From: a virus
Direction: 5' to 3' (one strand)
Length of the DNA stretch: 49,734 nt
IMG/VR virus record: IMGVR_UViG_3300031825_000018
Location: 1 to 49,734 of that record
The position numbers and the translations under genes are program-made. The notes beneath the pieces are model-generated. The model was not told where the DNA came from, searched no databases, and saw only the letters and a program-made list of their open reading frames with translations. Below are positions 39,691 to 47,092 of the stretch, piece after piece (within the stretch, counting starts at the first letter, position 1; every line of letters begins with the position of its first letter).

Positions 39691-41352
39691 ATGATGGCGA
39701 GCGAGTGCCGGCCGCTGACCTCCCACCGCCGGCGCGCCGGCGGTAGCGCGCGGAACGTGCTTGATCATCTGCACCGCGATCGCGCGGGACATGACCCGGT
39801 CATCCCACTTCCCGGAAGGGGCGCCGGTGCTGCCGTCCTTGAGAACCTGGTAGAACGTGAGCTCCTGGTGGGCCAGCTCGTCACGCAACTCAATGCTGTG
39901 CGTTCGGAGCGCCATCTCCAGTTCGTCGATCGAGAGCGGCTTGGTGACGTTGGTGGTCAACCAGCCCAGCTTGCCCGGCACCACCTCTTGCCCCAGCTTG
40001 TTTAGGACAGGGCGCTCCCGGTAGAGACCCGGGGTGTTGAGCTGCTTGAGCACCAGGAGCACGGTATGCCCGTGGTTGTTCCGCTCGATGCCGTACACGC
40101 CGCGGTAGAGGCGCGCCACGGTGTCGATCAGCCGGCCGAACTGGTCTGGCTCCCAGTGCCCGTGCAGTGAGAGCACCTCGGTCGGCTTCCCGCCCGGAGC
40201 GTCCAGGTCCAGGACGCACAGGTCGCTGTAGTCGCCGTGCTCCAACCCCTCCGCCACGTCGGCCCCGGCCGCGTAGCGGTGCCCCGGCTTCGGCAGCTCC
40301 CAGATCCGGAGCTCCTGTTCCAACCAGCCGCGGAACGGGGCCGGCCACACCAGGCGGGACTGCGGGGGCAGGCAAAGCTTCTTGTGTTCGGCGAGGCACT
40401 CCTTATCGAAGCGGGGCCGGCCGGTCTGGACGAACGCCTCCTCCGGATCCCGTGGATACTCCTGGTGGATCATCCACTTTCGGGGATAGCTCGCCTCTTT
40501 CCGCTCCCACCACGCCTCATCCCGGCCCGGCCGGGCACTGTACGGGATGAAGAGCGGGAGCCACCCGTCCACCTGGAGGGCGCGGAGCCCGTCCCGCACG
40601 CGGTTGCCAAACTCGAAATGCCCGTCCGGACGCAGCACCGGCAGCACCCAGGGCATCGCCTGGCTGGCCTGGCCGCAGAGGTCCGCGTAAAGGTTCCCGA
40701 CACCGTTGGCGGTCGAGAGCGAGATGAACTGCCCACCGGCGTCGATGGTCGGTGAGACCGCCGCAAAGTTGTCGACCGCGTGCGTGTGCGTCGCGTGCTC
40801 ATCCGCGACGACCAGGCGGGCCGTGCGGCCGCGGCCGGCGCGCTTCGTGGAGGGCAACGCCTGAACCGCCGAACTCATCCCCGGCAGCTTGATGTGCTGC
40901 GTGCGGATTTTGGCGTCTGCGTGCTGCAGCCAGGTGGGCAGCTCCTGGTAAATGAAAACTACCTTGGCGAGGAGCTCAACGGCGTCATCCTTCGTCTGGC
41001 TGAGCAGGAGTACGAGTGCCCCGCGCTGGGTGAGCGCAATCCACAGGGAGTAAGCCGCGGCGATCCAGCTCATGCCGAGCTGCCGGCCCTTCAGCACCAC
41101 CAGGCGGCGGATCGTCGGCAGCCGCTTCGCGAGGTCGCGCTGCCAGGGCCAGGGCTCCAGCTTCGCACCGCCGCCGTCCGCCACGTGGACGTAGTGGTCC
41201 AGGAAGTAGCGGAAGCTCCTCCGAATCCGCCGCAGCTCGCGATCCGCTACGGTGTCAGGCTGGGCCTCCGCCGCGGCCGGCAGGAAGGGCTGCAGTGCCG
41301 CTGAAAGCAGGAGCGAGGCTGAGGCGACGCTGAACGTTTTCGGCAACCTCAC
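39682..41352 (-). CDS. Terminase large subunit
   Basis: The 556-aa packaging motor has an ATPase domain with a variant Walker A (VLKGRQLGMSW), a Walker B-like LVVADEHATH, and a nuclease domain with GADVAEGLEHGDYSD, YGIERNNHGHT and DDRVMSRAIA. It cuts concatemers and drives DNA into the prohead. The GTG at 41352 follows GGAGAAAG and makes the gene overlap the small subunit by 98 bases. A later start would remove the Ala-rich N-terminus, but no good one is seen. The 3' end overlaps the convergent moron by 9 bases. Confidence 0.92.
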   Translation of the reverse strand: MRLPKTFSVASASLLLSAALQPFLPAAAEAQPDTVADRELRRIRRSFRYFLDHYVHVADGGGAKLEPWPWQRDLAKRLPTIRRLVVLKGRQLGMSWIAAAYSLWIALTQRGALVLLLSQTKDDAVELLAKVVFIYQELPTWLQHADAKIRTQHIKLPGMSSAVQALPSTKRAGRGRTARLVVADEHATHTHAVDNFAAVSPTIDAGGQFISLSTANGVGNLYADLCGQASQAMPWVLPVLRPDGHFEFGNRVRDGLRALQVDGWLPLFIPYSARPGRDEAWWERKEASYPRKWMIHQEYPRDPEEAFVQTGRPRFDKECLAEHKKLCLPPQSRLVWPAPFRGWLEQELRIWELPKPGHRYAAGADVAEGLEHGDYSDLCVLDLDAPGGKPTEVLSLHGHWEPDQFGRLIDTVARLYRGVYGIERNNHGHTVLLVLKQLNTPGLYRERPVLNKLGQEVVPGKLGWLTTNVTKPLSIDELEMALRTHSIELRDELAHQELTFYQVLKDGSTGAPSGKWDDRVMSRAIAVQMIKHVPRATAGAPAVGGQRPALARHHLR

Positions 41353-41983
41353 GCGCTTTCTCCGGGCTCATCTCGGCCAGGGCCGCGCGCAGCTCCTCGA
41401 TCCAGGCCTCCACCATGCGAGCGTTGAGGAGCTTTTCCTTGAGGTCCTGAATGGTCGTGAGGGTGGCCCGGCACTCCTGCATCGTGCTCAACACCAGAGT
41501 GCGGGGGTCGGCGTACTTGCTCTCCGCCCCGAGTACTCGGTGCTCCCCGAAGTCTTCGATTTCGTCCAGGAGCGCGCCCAGAGACTTGCGTTGCGGCTTG
41601 CGGGTGGTGGGCTCGCCGTCTCCGTTGAGCGGGAGGTAGATCACCTGGATCTCGTTGGCCCGGGGGCCGACATCATACCGCTTCGGGTTCGTGGGGTCCT
41701 GTAGCCACCGGTGGCAGGCGTCCATGAGCAGCCGCACCCGCTGGAGGCATTCGTCGAGAATCTCCAGCTCCGTGTTCGTGCTGTGCACAAACCGGCGGCT
41801 CTCCTCCGGAGCAGCCACCGCGGCCACGGTGCTTTTCTCGAGCGCCGCGATCCGAGAGTAGACGCCCTGCTTGGCGCAGCTGTACTTCTCCGCGATCTCC
41901 GCACCGTTCAATCCGTCCGCCAGGTCCTGGCGGAGTTGGGCGTCGGTGTATTTGCGGTGCCGGCCGCGGGGTTCCTTTGCCAT
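41255..41983 (-). CDS. Terminase small subunit
   Basis: The 242-aa protein has an N-terminal HTH (YTDAQLRQDLADGLNGAEIA, then CAKQGVYSRIAAL), a long helical middle and a C-terminal helix ending in AREVAENVQRRLSLAP. It should bind the packaging site and recruit the large subunit. It lies directly upstream of the large subunit gene. No cos site could be recognised by eye in the region. Confidence 0.8.
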   Translation of the reverse strand: MAKEPRGRHRKYTDAQLRQDLADGLNGAEIAEKYSCAKQGVYSRIAALEKSTVAAVAAPEESRRFVHSTNTELEILDECLQRVRLLMDACHRWLQDPTNPKRYDVGPRANEIQVIYLPLNGDGEPTTRKPQRKSLGALLDEIEDFGEHRVLGAESKYADPRTLVLSTMQECRATLTTIQDLKEKLLNARMVEAWIEELRAALAEMSPEKAREVAENVQRRLSLAPAFSGTAALPAGRGGGPA

Positions 41984-42010
41984 CGGTAAAGGCCAGTAAA
42001 GCGAGTCAAG

Positions 42011-42041
42011 TTGATTGGTGGACTCGGCCGCAACCTAAATT
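42011..42041 (+). promoter_or_regulatory. Possible promoter of the second moron
   Basis: TTGATT (42011-42016) and TAAATT (42036-42041) are separated by 19 bases (18 if CTAAAT is used). This is weak but lies in the small gap between convergently arranged units, just upstream of the moron start. Confidence 0.35.
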
Positions 42042-42063
42042 AGCGTGCAACCGTTCACCGTTG

Positions 42064-42591
42064 ATGGAGGCGACGAACTTGGACCCAATCTTAATACTGA
42101 ACCTGATCCTGGCCACTGGACTTGTGGGAAGCTGGGTGTCCCACTGGTTAGCGCAGCGGCAAAAGCAGCTCGATCACCTGGCCAAACGGAAGCTCCTCTT
42201 CTACCAGTTACGGATCGAAGTTGTAGATTGGCTCGCGCGACACGAAAGGGGGGTGACCGCCCTTATCGATACAATCCCTTCGCTTCAGAGAGTGCTCGAT
42301 AGCGAGGTCCTGAATTACGAAAGGGAACGCGAACTCACCATCTGCCTGATTAGGCTGCAAAACCAACTTCTTCGGCACGAAAAGTTGATTCGCGTGTTGC
42401 CGCTGAAGACTAGCGAATCATCCATTTCGGAAGACGAAAGCCGTGTTGCGGGTAAGATGCTCGACAACTGCGCCGGCGTAATTGCGGAGTGTTGCGCCCT
42501 TGCGTCACGTCTCTTACCAACCGACTTGGCCGGCTGGGAGCACGAGGATTCGCAAGGTATTATTCCGCCATTACCACGTCAACCCGGCTGA
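42064..42591 (+). CDS. Moron: membrane-anchored helical protein, hypothetical
   Basis: The 175-aa product has one membrane segment near its start (LILNLILATGLVGSWVSHWL) and then about 140 residues of charged helix. It is orientated against the late operon and has a more AT-rich composition. The ATG at 42064 lacks a clear ribosome site. The coding end overlaps the convergent late gene by 32 bases. Single-pass proteins of this kind can be superinfection-exclusion proteins, but nothing here proves that. Confidence 0.6.
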   Translation: MEATNLDPILILNLILATGLVGSWVSHWLAQRQKQLDHLAKRKLLFYQLRIEVVDWLARHERGVTALIDTIPSLQRVLDSEVLNYERERELTICLIRLQNQLLRHEKLIRVLPLKTSESSISEDESRVAGKMLDNCAGVIAECCALASRLLPTDLAGWEHEDSQGIIPPLPRQPG

Positions 42592-43078
42592 TCCGCTCCG
42601 TCACGAACGGCGCGCTGGGATCCTTCGCGTGGGCCTGCTTCAACACGGCGGCCGCCGCGGTGGCCAGGAGCGCCTTCGCGACTACCGGCACTTCGCGCAG
42701 TCGGGTGAGCACGCCTTCCCAGGAAACCGCCGGTGTCGCGGTGACGACCAGGCGCAGCGGGCCGGGCTCCACGGCCTTATCCTCGCGGTAGCGCTTCTTC
42801 AGCCCCTCCAGCAAGTCTCTCGCTTCCTTCTCCGCAGCTTCCGCCGCCAGCACTGGGGCCGGCTTGGGCAGCTCATCCAGCCGCACCTGAAGCGCGATCA
42901 GGCCGGCGGTGTACGCGAGATAGGCCGCGCTCTGCCGATAGGCGGCATCGTAAGCGTCCTTCTCCCGAAGGAGACGACCCCGCTCCTCGATGTACGTCCG
43001 GGCATCCGCTTTGCGGAGCTGCTTGGCGGCGCGATCGCGCGCGGACACCACGGCAGCGAGGTCAGATTGGAGGATCAT
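42560..43078 (-). CDS. Late protein upstream of terminase, hypothetical
   Basis: The 172-aa product is Ala-rich and helical, with a long coiled coil in its first half (KQLRKADARTYIEERGRLLR) and no membrane segment. It lies between lysis and packaging genes. Function unknown. Confidence 0.55.
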   Translation of the reverse strand: MILQSDLAAVVSARDRAAKQLRKADARTYIEERGRLLREKDAYDAAYRQSAAYLAYTAGLIALQVRLDELPKPAPVLAAEAAEKEARDLLEGLKKRYREDKAVEPGPLRLVVTATPAVSWEGVLTRLREVPVVAKALLATAAAAVLKQAHAKDPSAPFVTERISRVDVVMAE

Positions 43079-43132
43079 CGTGGGCGGTACCGGCGCTCGC
43101 GGTTGCGGGCGCGCATGGAGTCAAGATAGGTA

Positions 43133-43146
43133 ATGCCGCGTGGCAT
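43133..43146 (-). repeat. ATGCCGCGTGGCAT hairpin after a small late gene
   Basis: The near-perfect palindrome directly follows the stop of the 70-aa gene, as at 32718. It may act as a weak terminator or belong to the repeated palindrome family. Confidence 0.45.
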
Positions 43147-43358
43147 CAGCGGCGGCTGCGCCGACCACCACCGCGGCTCTTGTAGAGGTTCACGCGTTGA
43201 CGCTCACCCAGATGGCCCATACCACGGCCACTCTTCCGGTACTCCATGGCTGCGGTGGCATTCGCCACGCTCACGGATGCGGAGATGACGGCCGCCGCGC
43301 TGCGGAAGCTGTGCCACGGCTGGATGATGGCGGGTGCCGGTGGGACGTAGTAATTCAT
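43146..43358 (-). CDS. Small basic late protein, hypothetical
   Basis: The 70-aa product starts MNYYVPPAPAIIQPWHSF, has an Ala/Ser-rich middle and ends in a basic tail (YKSRGGGRRSRR). It overlaps the lysozyme gene by 4 bases, so it is part of the lysis cluster. Confidence 0.5.
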   Translation of the reverse strand: MNYYVPPAPAIIQPWHSFRSAAAVISASVSVANATAAMEYRKSGRGMGHLGERQRVNLYKSRGGGRRSRR

Positions 43359-43846
43359 CCGAGTAGATCCTCAAACACGAGTGCACGCAGGAGAACGTCG
43401 CGGCCGTAGTCCCGGCCGGTGGTGTAGCGGTCACTGTCGCCGGTGGAAACGCCCTGGGCGGCGTTGGTCATCCCGGCGTTGTAGGCGGAGGCGGCGACCT
43501 TCCGAACCTGGCGGTCGTCGAACGCAGGCCAGCGCTTCCGAACGGCCGCGCAGTTGTAGGCGAGCAGCTCGGCCGCGTGCTCGATCAGTGGCGCGGGATT
43601 GGTGCGCCAATCGGGATGCTCGGCGAGGAACTCCCGGTGCGACCGGTCGTCGATCTGCATCACTCCATGACCGTGGCCACCGTCGCCCAGGATGTTCTGG
43701 ATCCGGGTCTCGCGGGAGGCTACCGCCACCACGTAGGCAGGCGGTAACCCGGCCTGCTTCGCCGCGGCCACCAGGAGCGGGATCAGGCCCGTCCGCTGGC
43801 CGGCGCGGAACTGCGAGGCGAGCTGCTTGGGGGTCCAGTCATTCAT
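43355..43846 (-). CDS. Endolysin, lysozyme / lytic transglycosylase type
   Basis: The 163-aa protein resembles goose-type lysozymes and SLT transglycosylases: LPPAYVVAVASRETRIQNIL with a likely catalytic glutamate, then GDGGHGHGVMQIDDRSH, and a later SAYNAGMTNAAQG. It degrades peptidoglycan at lysis. No signal peptide or SAR domain is seen, so export should need a holin, which the neighbouring membrane proteins could supply. Confidence 0.83.
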   Translation of the reverse strand: MNDWTPKQLASQFRAGQRTGLIPLLVAAAKQAGLPPAYVVAVASRETRIQNILGDGGHGHGVMQIDDRSHREFLAEHPDWRTNPAPLIEHAAELLAYNCAAVRKRWPAFDDRQVRKVAASAYNAGMTNAAQGVSTGDSDRYTTGRDYGRDVLLRALVFEDLLG

Positions 43847-44124
43847 AGCGAGAGTTGAAATCCCTGTGGGTCGGCGAGGTCGGGGCTGAGTTCCACGCCA
43901 AAGTGCCGCTCAATGGTCCGGAACGGCTGCGAGTCCTCGACCAGTCGGAGCTGCACGGCGCCGCGTTGCGCGAGGCGCACCAGGCCCGGGAGGGCGTCCG
44001 CGTAGAGCACGCGGACGCCGGTCAGGTCCAGCACGTCACCGCGCTCCGCGTCGAAGAAGGCGGGGCTATCCACCGCGTCCGGGAAGCGGATCAGGGCCGG
44101 CTGCTGGGTGCGGAGGGGAGGCAT
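43843..44124 (-). CDS. Small protein of the lysis cluster, hypothetical
   Basis: The 93-aa product (MPPLRTQQPALIRFPDAVDS) is beta-rich with VLDLTGVRVLYADALPGLVR. I chose the ATG at 44124, which overlaps the stop of the frameshift extension upstream as TAATG. It ends with ATGA coupling to the endolysin gene. No family recognised. Confidence 0.58.
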   Translation of the reverse strand: MPPLRTQQPALIRFPDAVDSPAFFDAERGDVLDLTGVRVLYADALPGLVRLAQRGAVQLRLVEDSQPFRTIERHFGVELSPDLADPQGFQLSL

Positions 44125-44285
44125 TAGAAGGTCCGGTGCCACCAACCCATCACGGTGCCGTCCGGTTGGGTGGTGATGGAGAGGCCGTCCCGCGTGGGCC
44201 GGCCGAGGAGCCCGCCGGCTTTGCGCAGGAGCCAGTCGGAGAGAGCTTGGGCCGCGAGCTGTTCTAGCTGGCGGCGAACTGCGCG
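44124..44285 (-). CDS. Putative -1 frameshift extension of the holin-like gene
   Basis: A 53-codon stretch in the -1 frame reads AVRRQLEQLAAQALSDWLLR and ends GTVMGWWHRTF. The frame opens only just upstream of the slip site and has no ATG, GTG or TTG start there. Its stop shares one base with the next start codon. Reached by slippage at T TTT TTC it would make a 155-aa fusion with the holin-like protein. Confidence 0.55.
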   Translation of the reverse strand, partial: RAVRRQLEQLAAQALSDWLLRKAGGLLGRPTRDGLSITTQPDGTVMGWWHRTF

Positions 44286-44590
44286 AAAAAACCCGTGCGG
44301 TTCGCGAACAGGACGAGCGCGTCAATCAGCATGCCGGCGCCGTTGTAGACCACCGGGTTGAGCCAGTCCGGCAACAGCGGATCGAGCGCGTCCTTTAGCC
44401 GGGCCTGCGCGGCCGTCTTCTTCTCGCCGCCCTTACCGGGGCCTTCGGTTTCGAGCTCGACGGCGATCACCACCAGCAACACGGCGGCGACAGCTTGCTT
44501 CAAGGCTTTGAGCATGGTTCGCACCTTTCGGTAGGAGACCCAGAGCGCGCCGAGAGTACCCAGCCACGCCACGGGGTCAGGGAGTTTCAC
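44264..44590 (-). CDS. Holin-like membrane protein
   Basis: The 108-aa product has a hydrophobic N-terminal stretch, a clear membrane segment (AVAAVLLVVIAVEL) and a second hydrophobic C-terminal part (NGAGMLIDALVLFANRTGFF). It is in the lysis cluster beside the endolysin, so a holin role is likely. Codons 100-102 read GGT TTT TTC and contain an in-frame slippery heptamer close to the stop. Confidence 0.62.
   Translation of the reverse strand: MKLPDPVAWLGTLGALWVSYRKVRTMLKALKQAVAAVLLVVIAVELETEGPGKGGEKKTAAQARLKDALDPLLPDWLNPVVYNGAGMLIDALVLFANRTGFFAQFAAS
44285..44291 (-). other. Candidate -1 frameshift site T TTT TTC
   Basis: On the minus strand TTTTTTC is phased X XXY YYZ in the holin-like frame, 18 bases before its stop. 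Slippage joins the 53-codon downstream frame. Confidence 0.55.
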
Positions 44591-44781
44591 CGGCGCACGC
44601 CCTGGGCTTCCAGTACGCGGAGCCGCTCATCGTACCGCTCCAGGTGCACTTCGTGCCGCTGCACCGTCTCCCCCACGAACTCCAACCGGGTCTCCAGGCG
44701 CGTGAAACCGCGCACCACGGCCACCAGGATCGAGAGCAGAGTGAGGAGTATCCCCAGGCTGAGGGTCAGGTCGAGTTTCAC
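44587..44781 (-). CDS. Small membrane protein with coiled-coil tail (lysis cluster)
   Basis: Starting at the GTG at 44781 gives a 64-aa protein with one N-terminal membrane segment (LTLSLGILLTLLSILVAVV) and a charged helix (RLETRLEFVGETVQRHEVHL). Longer frames run through a terminator hairpin, so I prefer the later start, although the ribosome site is weak. It overlaps the holin-like gene by ATGA and could be a holin partner, antiholin or spanin. Confidence 0.55.
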   Translation of the reverse strand: MKLDLTLSLGILLTLLSILVAVVRGFTRLETRLEFVGETVQRHEVHLERYDERLRVLEAQGVRR

Positions 44782-44803
44782 AAGAGCACCCAGAAACGCA
44801 AAG

Positions 44804-44833
44804 AACCCGCTCGGCACAGTGCCGGCGGGCTCA
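44804..44833 (-). terminator. Intrinsic terminator within the late operon
   Basis: GAGCCCGC-CGGCA / TGCCG-A-GCGGGTTC with a three-base loop is followed by TTTGCGTTT on the minus strand. It separates the first late genes from the lysis cluster. Confidence 0.65.
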
Positions 44834-44902
44834 TACATTTCCATCCTACCACGGGGGTTCTGCTCAATGTCCGCTTTCGCAGTCCGGAGCGACCCCAAAC
44901 GG

Positions 44903-44938
44903 CTCAACGTCCGCTAATCGCAATTAGCGGACATTGAG
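44903..44938. promoter_or_regulatory. 16-bp inverted repeat, CTCAAYGTCCGCT element
   Basis: Arms 44903-44918 and 44923-44938 match with one mismatch. A third direct half copy lies at 44863-44875. All are in the 200-bp gap upstream of the lysis cluster, so an operator role is likely. Confidence 0.55.
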
Positions 44939-44981
44939 AAAGGCCGGGATATGCCGATGAAACAACCCTTTGATCCGCACA

Positions 44982-45176
44982 TCAGCGGCATCTGCGGACA
45001 CCATCGGCACGTTCTTCGGGCGACGGGTTGGCGTCCAGAATCTTCTGCCGCAGCCTCCGCGTGATGAGGGTGGTTCTCCTGCAGCCCCGGCACTCGAACG
45101 CCCAGTCCCAAGAGAGGAGCGCGATGGGCCTCTCGCAGTAGGGGCATTCCGTGGTGAGAACGCGGATGGTGGTCAC
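44982..45176 (-). CDS. Small zinc-ribbon protein
   Basis: The 64-aa product has CPYC and CRGC separated by 15 residues, a single zinc ribbon. The GTG at 45176 overlaps the upstream stop by four bases. It lies among membrane and lysis-linked proteins; its role is unknown. Confidence 0.58.
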   Translation of the reverse strand: MTTIRVLTTECPYCERPIALLSWDWAFECRGCRRTTLITRRLRQKILDANPSPEERADGVRRCR

Positions 45177-45361
45177 CAGTCTTGCAGGCGCCGAGCCCCG
45201 CCGTGGATCTTCTCCTCGACGCGGCGCTTCTGGATCTCGAACTCTAGCCTCATCCGGTCCGACTCCGCTTTGCGGTGGCCTGCTATCTGGCCGGCGCGGT
45301 AACAAGCCAATCCTTCCACCAGGGCCAAAAGCCCCACTAGTACCACCACTCCCAAGTTCAT
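45173..45361 (-). CDS. Small membrane protein, spanin-like candidate
   Basis: The 62-aa product has an N-terminal membrane segment (GVVVLVGLLALVEGLACY) and a charged helical remainder (ESDRMRLEFEIQKRRVEEKI). That is the plan of a small i-spanin, but typical spanins are longer and no overlapping lipoprotein is seen, so the call is tentative. Confidence 0.45.
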   Translation of the reverse strand: MNLGVVVLVGLLALVEGLACYRAGQIAGHRKAESDRMRLEFEIQKRRVEEKIHGGARRLQDW

Positions 45362-45378
45362 AGGACCTCCTGAACGAC

Positions 45379-45582
45379 CTACTGCCCCCGCTCACGCCGG
45401 TTCCAAAGCGCCAAGTGAAGCAACGGGGTGACGAGTAGCGCCACCAGGGCCGCGTGCTTCCACTGCACCGGAGCCACCTCATAAAGCCGTACGGTCTCAT
45501 GGTTCCAGCGAACGCAAAACAGCCACGCCCCCGCCTGCGCCCACGTGGTCGAGACCAGCAGCCGCAGCGCCCGCCTGATCAT
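45379..45582 (-). CDS. Small membrane protein, hypothetical
   Basis: The 67-aa product has a central hydrophobic segment (HAALVALLVTPLLHLALW) and basic ends. It starts with overlap to the upstream stop and lies 17 bases before the spanin-like gene. It may belong to the lysis functions. Confidence 0.5.
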   Translation of the reverse strand: MIRRALRLLVSTTWAQAGAWLFCVRWNHETVRLYEVAPVQWKHAALVALLVTPLLHLALWNRRERGQ

Positions 45583-45944
45583 CGAATTGGCGCCGGAGCG
45601 CGGGCCTCCAGCACATCGCCCTGATCACAAAACGCAACCAATGCTTCCGGGCTGAAGTGGGGCGCGTAGATGGTGCGGCCACGGTACATGAACCGCTCGC
45701 GGCGCTCGTGCTCTTCGAACTTCTCCACCGCGAGGAACGCCGTGTTCACCACTTCGTTCGCGCACATATGGGGCGAGAGGTCCCACTTCCGGCCCGACTG
45801 CAGTTCCGCTTTCCCGGTGACACTATCCGGGAGCAGCGCGCGCACCTGGAGATAGTCCCGTCCTTCCGGATGGGTGCCGAGGTGCAGCTCCACGCCGGGG
45901 TAGGCGCACCGCTCGATGATCTCCACCAGCTCGTTCCGGTCCAT
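45579..45944 (-). CDS. Conserved phage-type hypothetical protein
   Basis: The 121-aa product includes SGRKWDLSPHMCANEVVNTA, VEKFEEHERRERFMYRGRTI and YAPHFSPEALVAFC, a pattern I have seen in many phage proteins without known role. GGGAGG precedes the ATG at 45944. It follows the second recombinase gene by 10 bases. Confidence 0.6.
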   Translation of the reverse strand: MDRNELVEIIERCAYPGVELHLGTHPEGRDYLQVRALLPDSVTGKAELQSGRKWDLSPHMCANEVVNTAFLAVEKFEEHERRERFMYRGRTIYAPHFSPEALVAFCDQGDVLEARAPAPIR

Positions 45945-45954
45945 ACGCCCTCCC

Positions 45955-46599
45955 TCAGATGTCGTCGACCAGCTTCTTGCGCTCATCCGCCACCGCGGCG
46001 TAGTAGATCCGCGTGGTGTTGAGGTCTTCGTGGCCGGCTTGCGTGGCCACCTCGAAGATATTCTTGCCGTTCCGCGTGGCGCTGCGCACCAACTCCGTGA
46101 TGTGCGAGTGCCGGAACGCGTGCGGGTGGATGCCCTTCGCGCCAAGCAGCTCCTCGATCCGGCCCACCAGGTGGCGCACGGCCCGGGTGCACATCCGCCC
46201 GCCTTTGCGCGACACAAAGAGCGGCTGCACCCGCACGCCGTTTTCCTCGAGCTCGCATTCCGGCCGGATGTCGAGCCAGATCTCCACCAGCTCCACGCCG
46301 GCGCCCGCGAGGGCCGGCTTCCGCTCCTTGTCGCCCTTCCCGTGAAGCACGTCGATCGTACCGCTGTCGAGGTCCACGTCCGGCACGTTCAGCGCCACCA
46401 CTTCGAACGAGCGCAGGCCCGCGAACAGGCACACGCCGATGATGGCCTGATCCCGCTCCGCCTGGCCCTCGTAACGCCGATCGCGCGCCGCGGCCGCGAG
46501 GATCTCATTCCAGAGAGCGCGCGGAATGGCACGCGGCAGGCGCCGTCGCAGGGCGCCGCGGCGCTTACCGCCCTGCGACGCGCCCGGCCTAGCTCCCAT
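45955..46599 (-). CDS. Second tyrosine recombinase (XerD-like catalytic domain)
   Basis: The 214-aa protein is nearly all catalytic domain. Numbered from an upstream GTG four residues earlier, R67 (FAGLRSFEVVAL), a lysine in GKGDKERK, H164-R167-H168 (HAFRHS), H194 (GHEDLNTT) and Y204 (IYYA) form a complete active site. The N-terminal core-binding domain is short or missing. It lies in the late operon away from the att site, so it is probably not the integrase; concatemer resolution or inversion of a DNA segment is possible. GTGAGG precedes the ATG at 46599. Confidence 0.82.
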   Translation of the reverse strand: MGARPGASQGGKRRGALRRRLPRAIPRALWNEILAAAARDRRYEGQAERDQAIIGVCLFAGLRSFEVVALNVPDVDLDSGTIDVLHGKGDKERKPALAGAGVELVEIWLDIRPECELEENGVRVQPLFVSRKGGRMCTRAVRHLVGRIEELLGAKGIHPHAFRHSHITELVRSATRNGKNIFEVATQAGHEDLNTTRIYYAAVADERKKLVDDI

Positions 46600-47092
46600 C
46601 CGTGGCCTCACCAGGAGAGCACAGGCGGTTTCGGCGCTGCAGCTCGCGCCACCGTCGCACCAGCGAGCCGACCCAGCCCCAATGCTCGCGGCCGGACTCG
46701 AGGTAAAGCTCCAGCGGCGGTACCGGGACGCCGCGCCGCATCAGGTCGTTCCAGCAGTCCAGGTCCCACAGGAAGAGGGCGAACTCGTCGGCCGAGAGAT
46801 CTCCAAGGGCGCGGAAGTGGTTCGTGTCGCCGCGGCGGGCTTCGAAGTTGTGCAGGAGCCACAGCCGCACATGCTGCGACGTGAGCTCCCATTGACCGCC
46901 GGCGGGAAACCCGGCGCCGCGATAGCCGCAATTGGCCGCGAGCGCTTCGGCCTGGTCATCCTCGGTGGGGAGGCGCTGGCCCGGCTTGAGCGGTCGCCCG
47001 TCCGGCGTGCGCGGGATGCGCCGCTGCCGGCGCTGCTCCGCGTGGGTAAGGGGCGCGTCAGGCCGCGAGAGGCCCGGAGCTGCGGTCGCCAT
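46589..47092 (-). CDS. Late protein, hypothetical
   Basis: The 167-aa product has a basic N-terminus, a middle NHFRALGDLSADEFALFLWD and a Trp-rich C-terminus. It overlaps the upstream gene by 35 bases and the recombinase by 11. No family recognised. Confidence 0.55.
   Translation of the reverse strand: MATAAPGLSRPDAPLTHAEQRRQRRIPRTPDGRPLKPGQRLPTEDDQAEALAANCGYRGAGFPAGGQWELTSQHVRLWLLHNFEARRGDTNHFRALGDLSADEFALFLWDLDCWNDLMRRGVPVPPLELYLESGREHWGWVGSLVRRWRELQRRNRLCSPGEATDGS

Noticed and set aside
41255-43145. A cos site near the terminase genes
   Set aside because: No recognisable staggered symmetric site or cluster of terminase-binding repeats is visible by eye; cos or pac type cannot be decided here.
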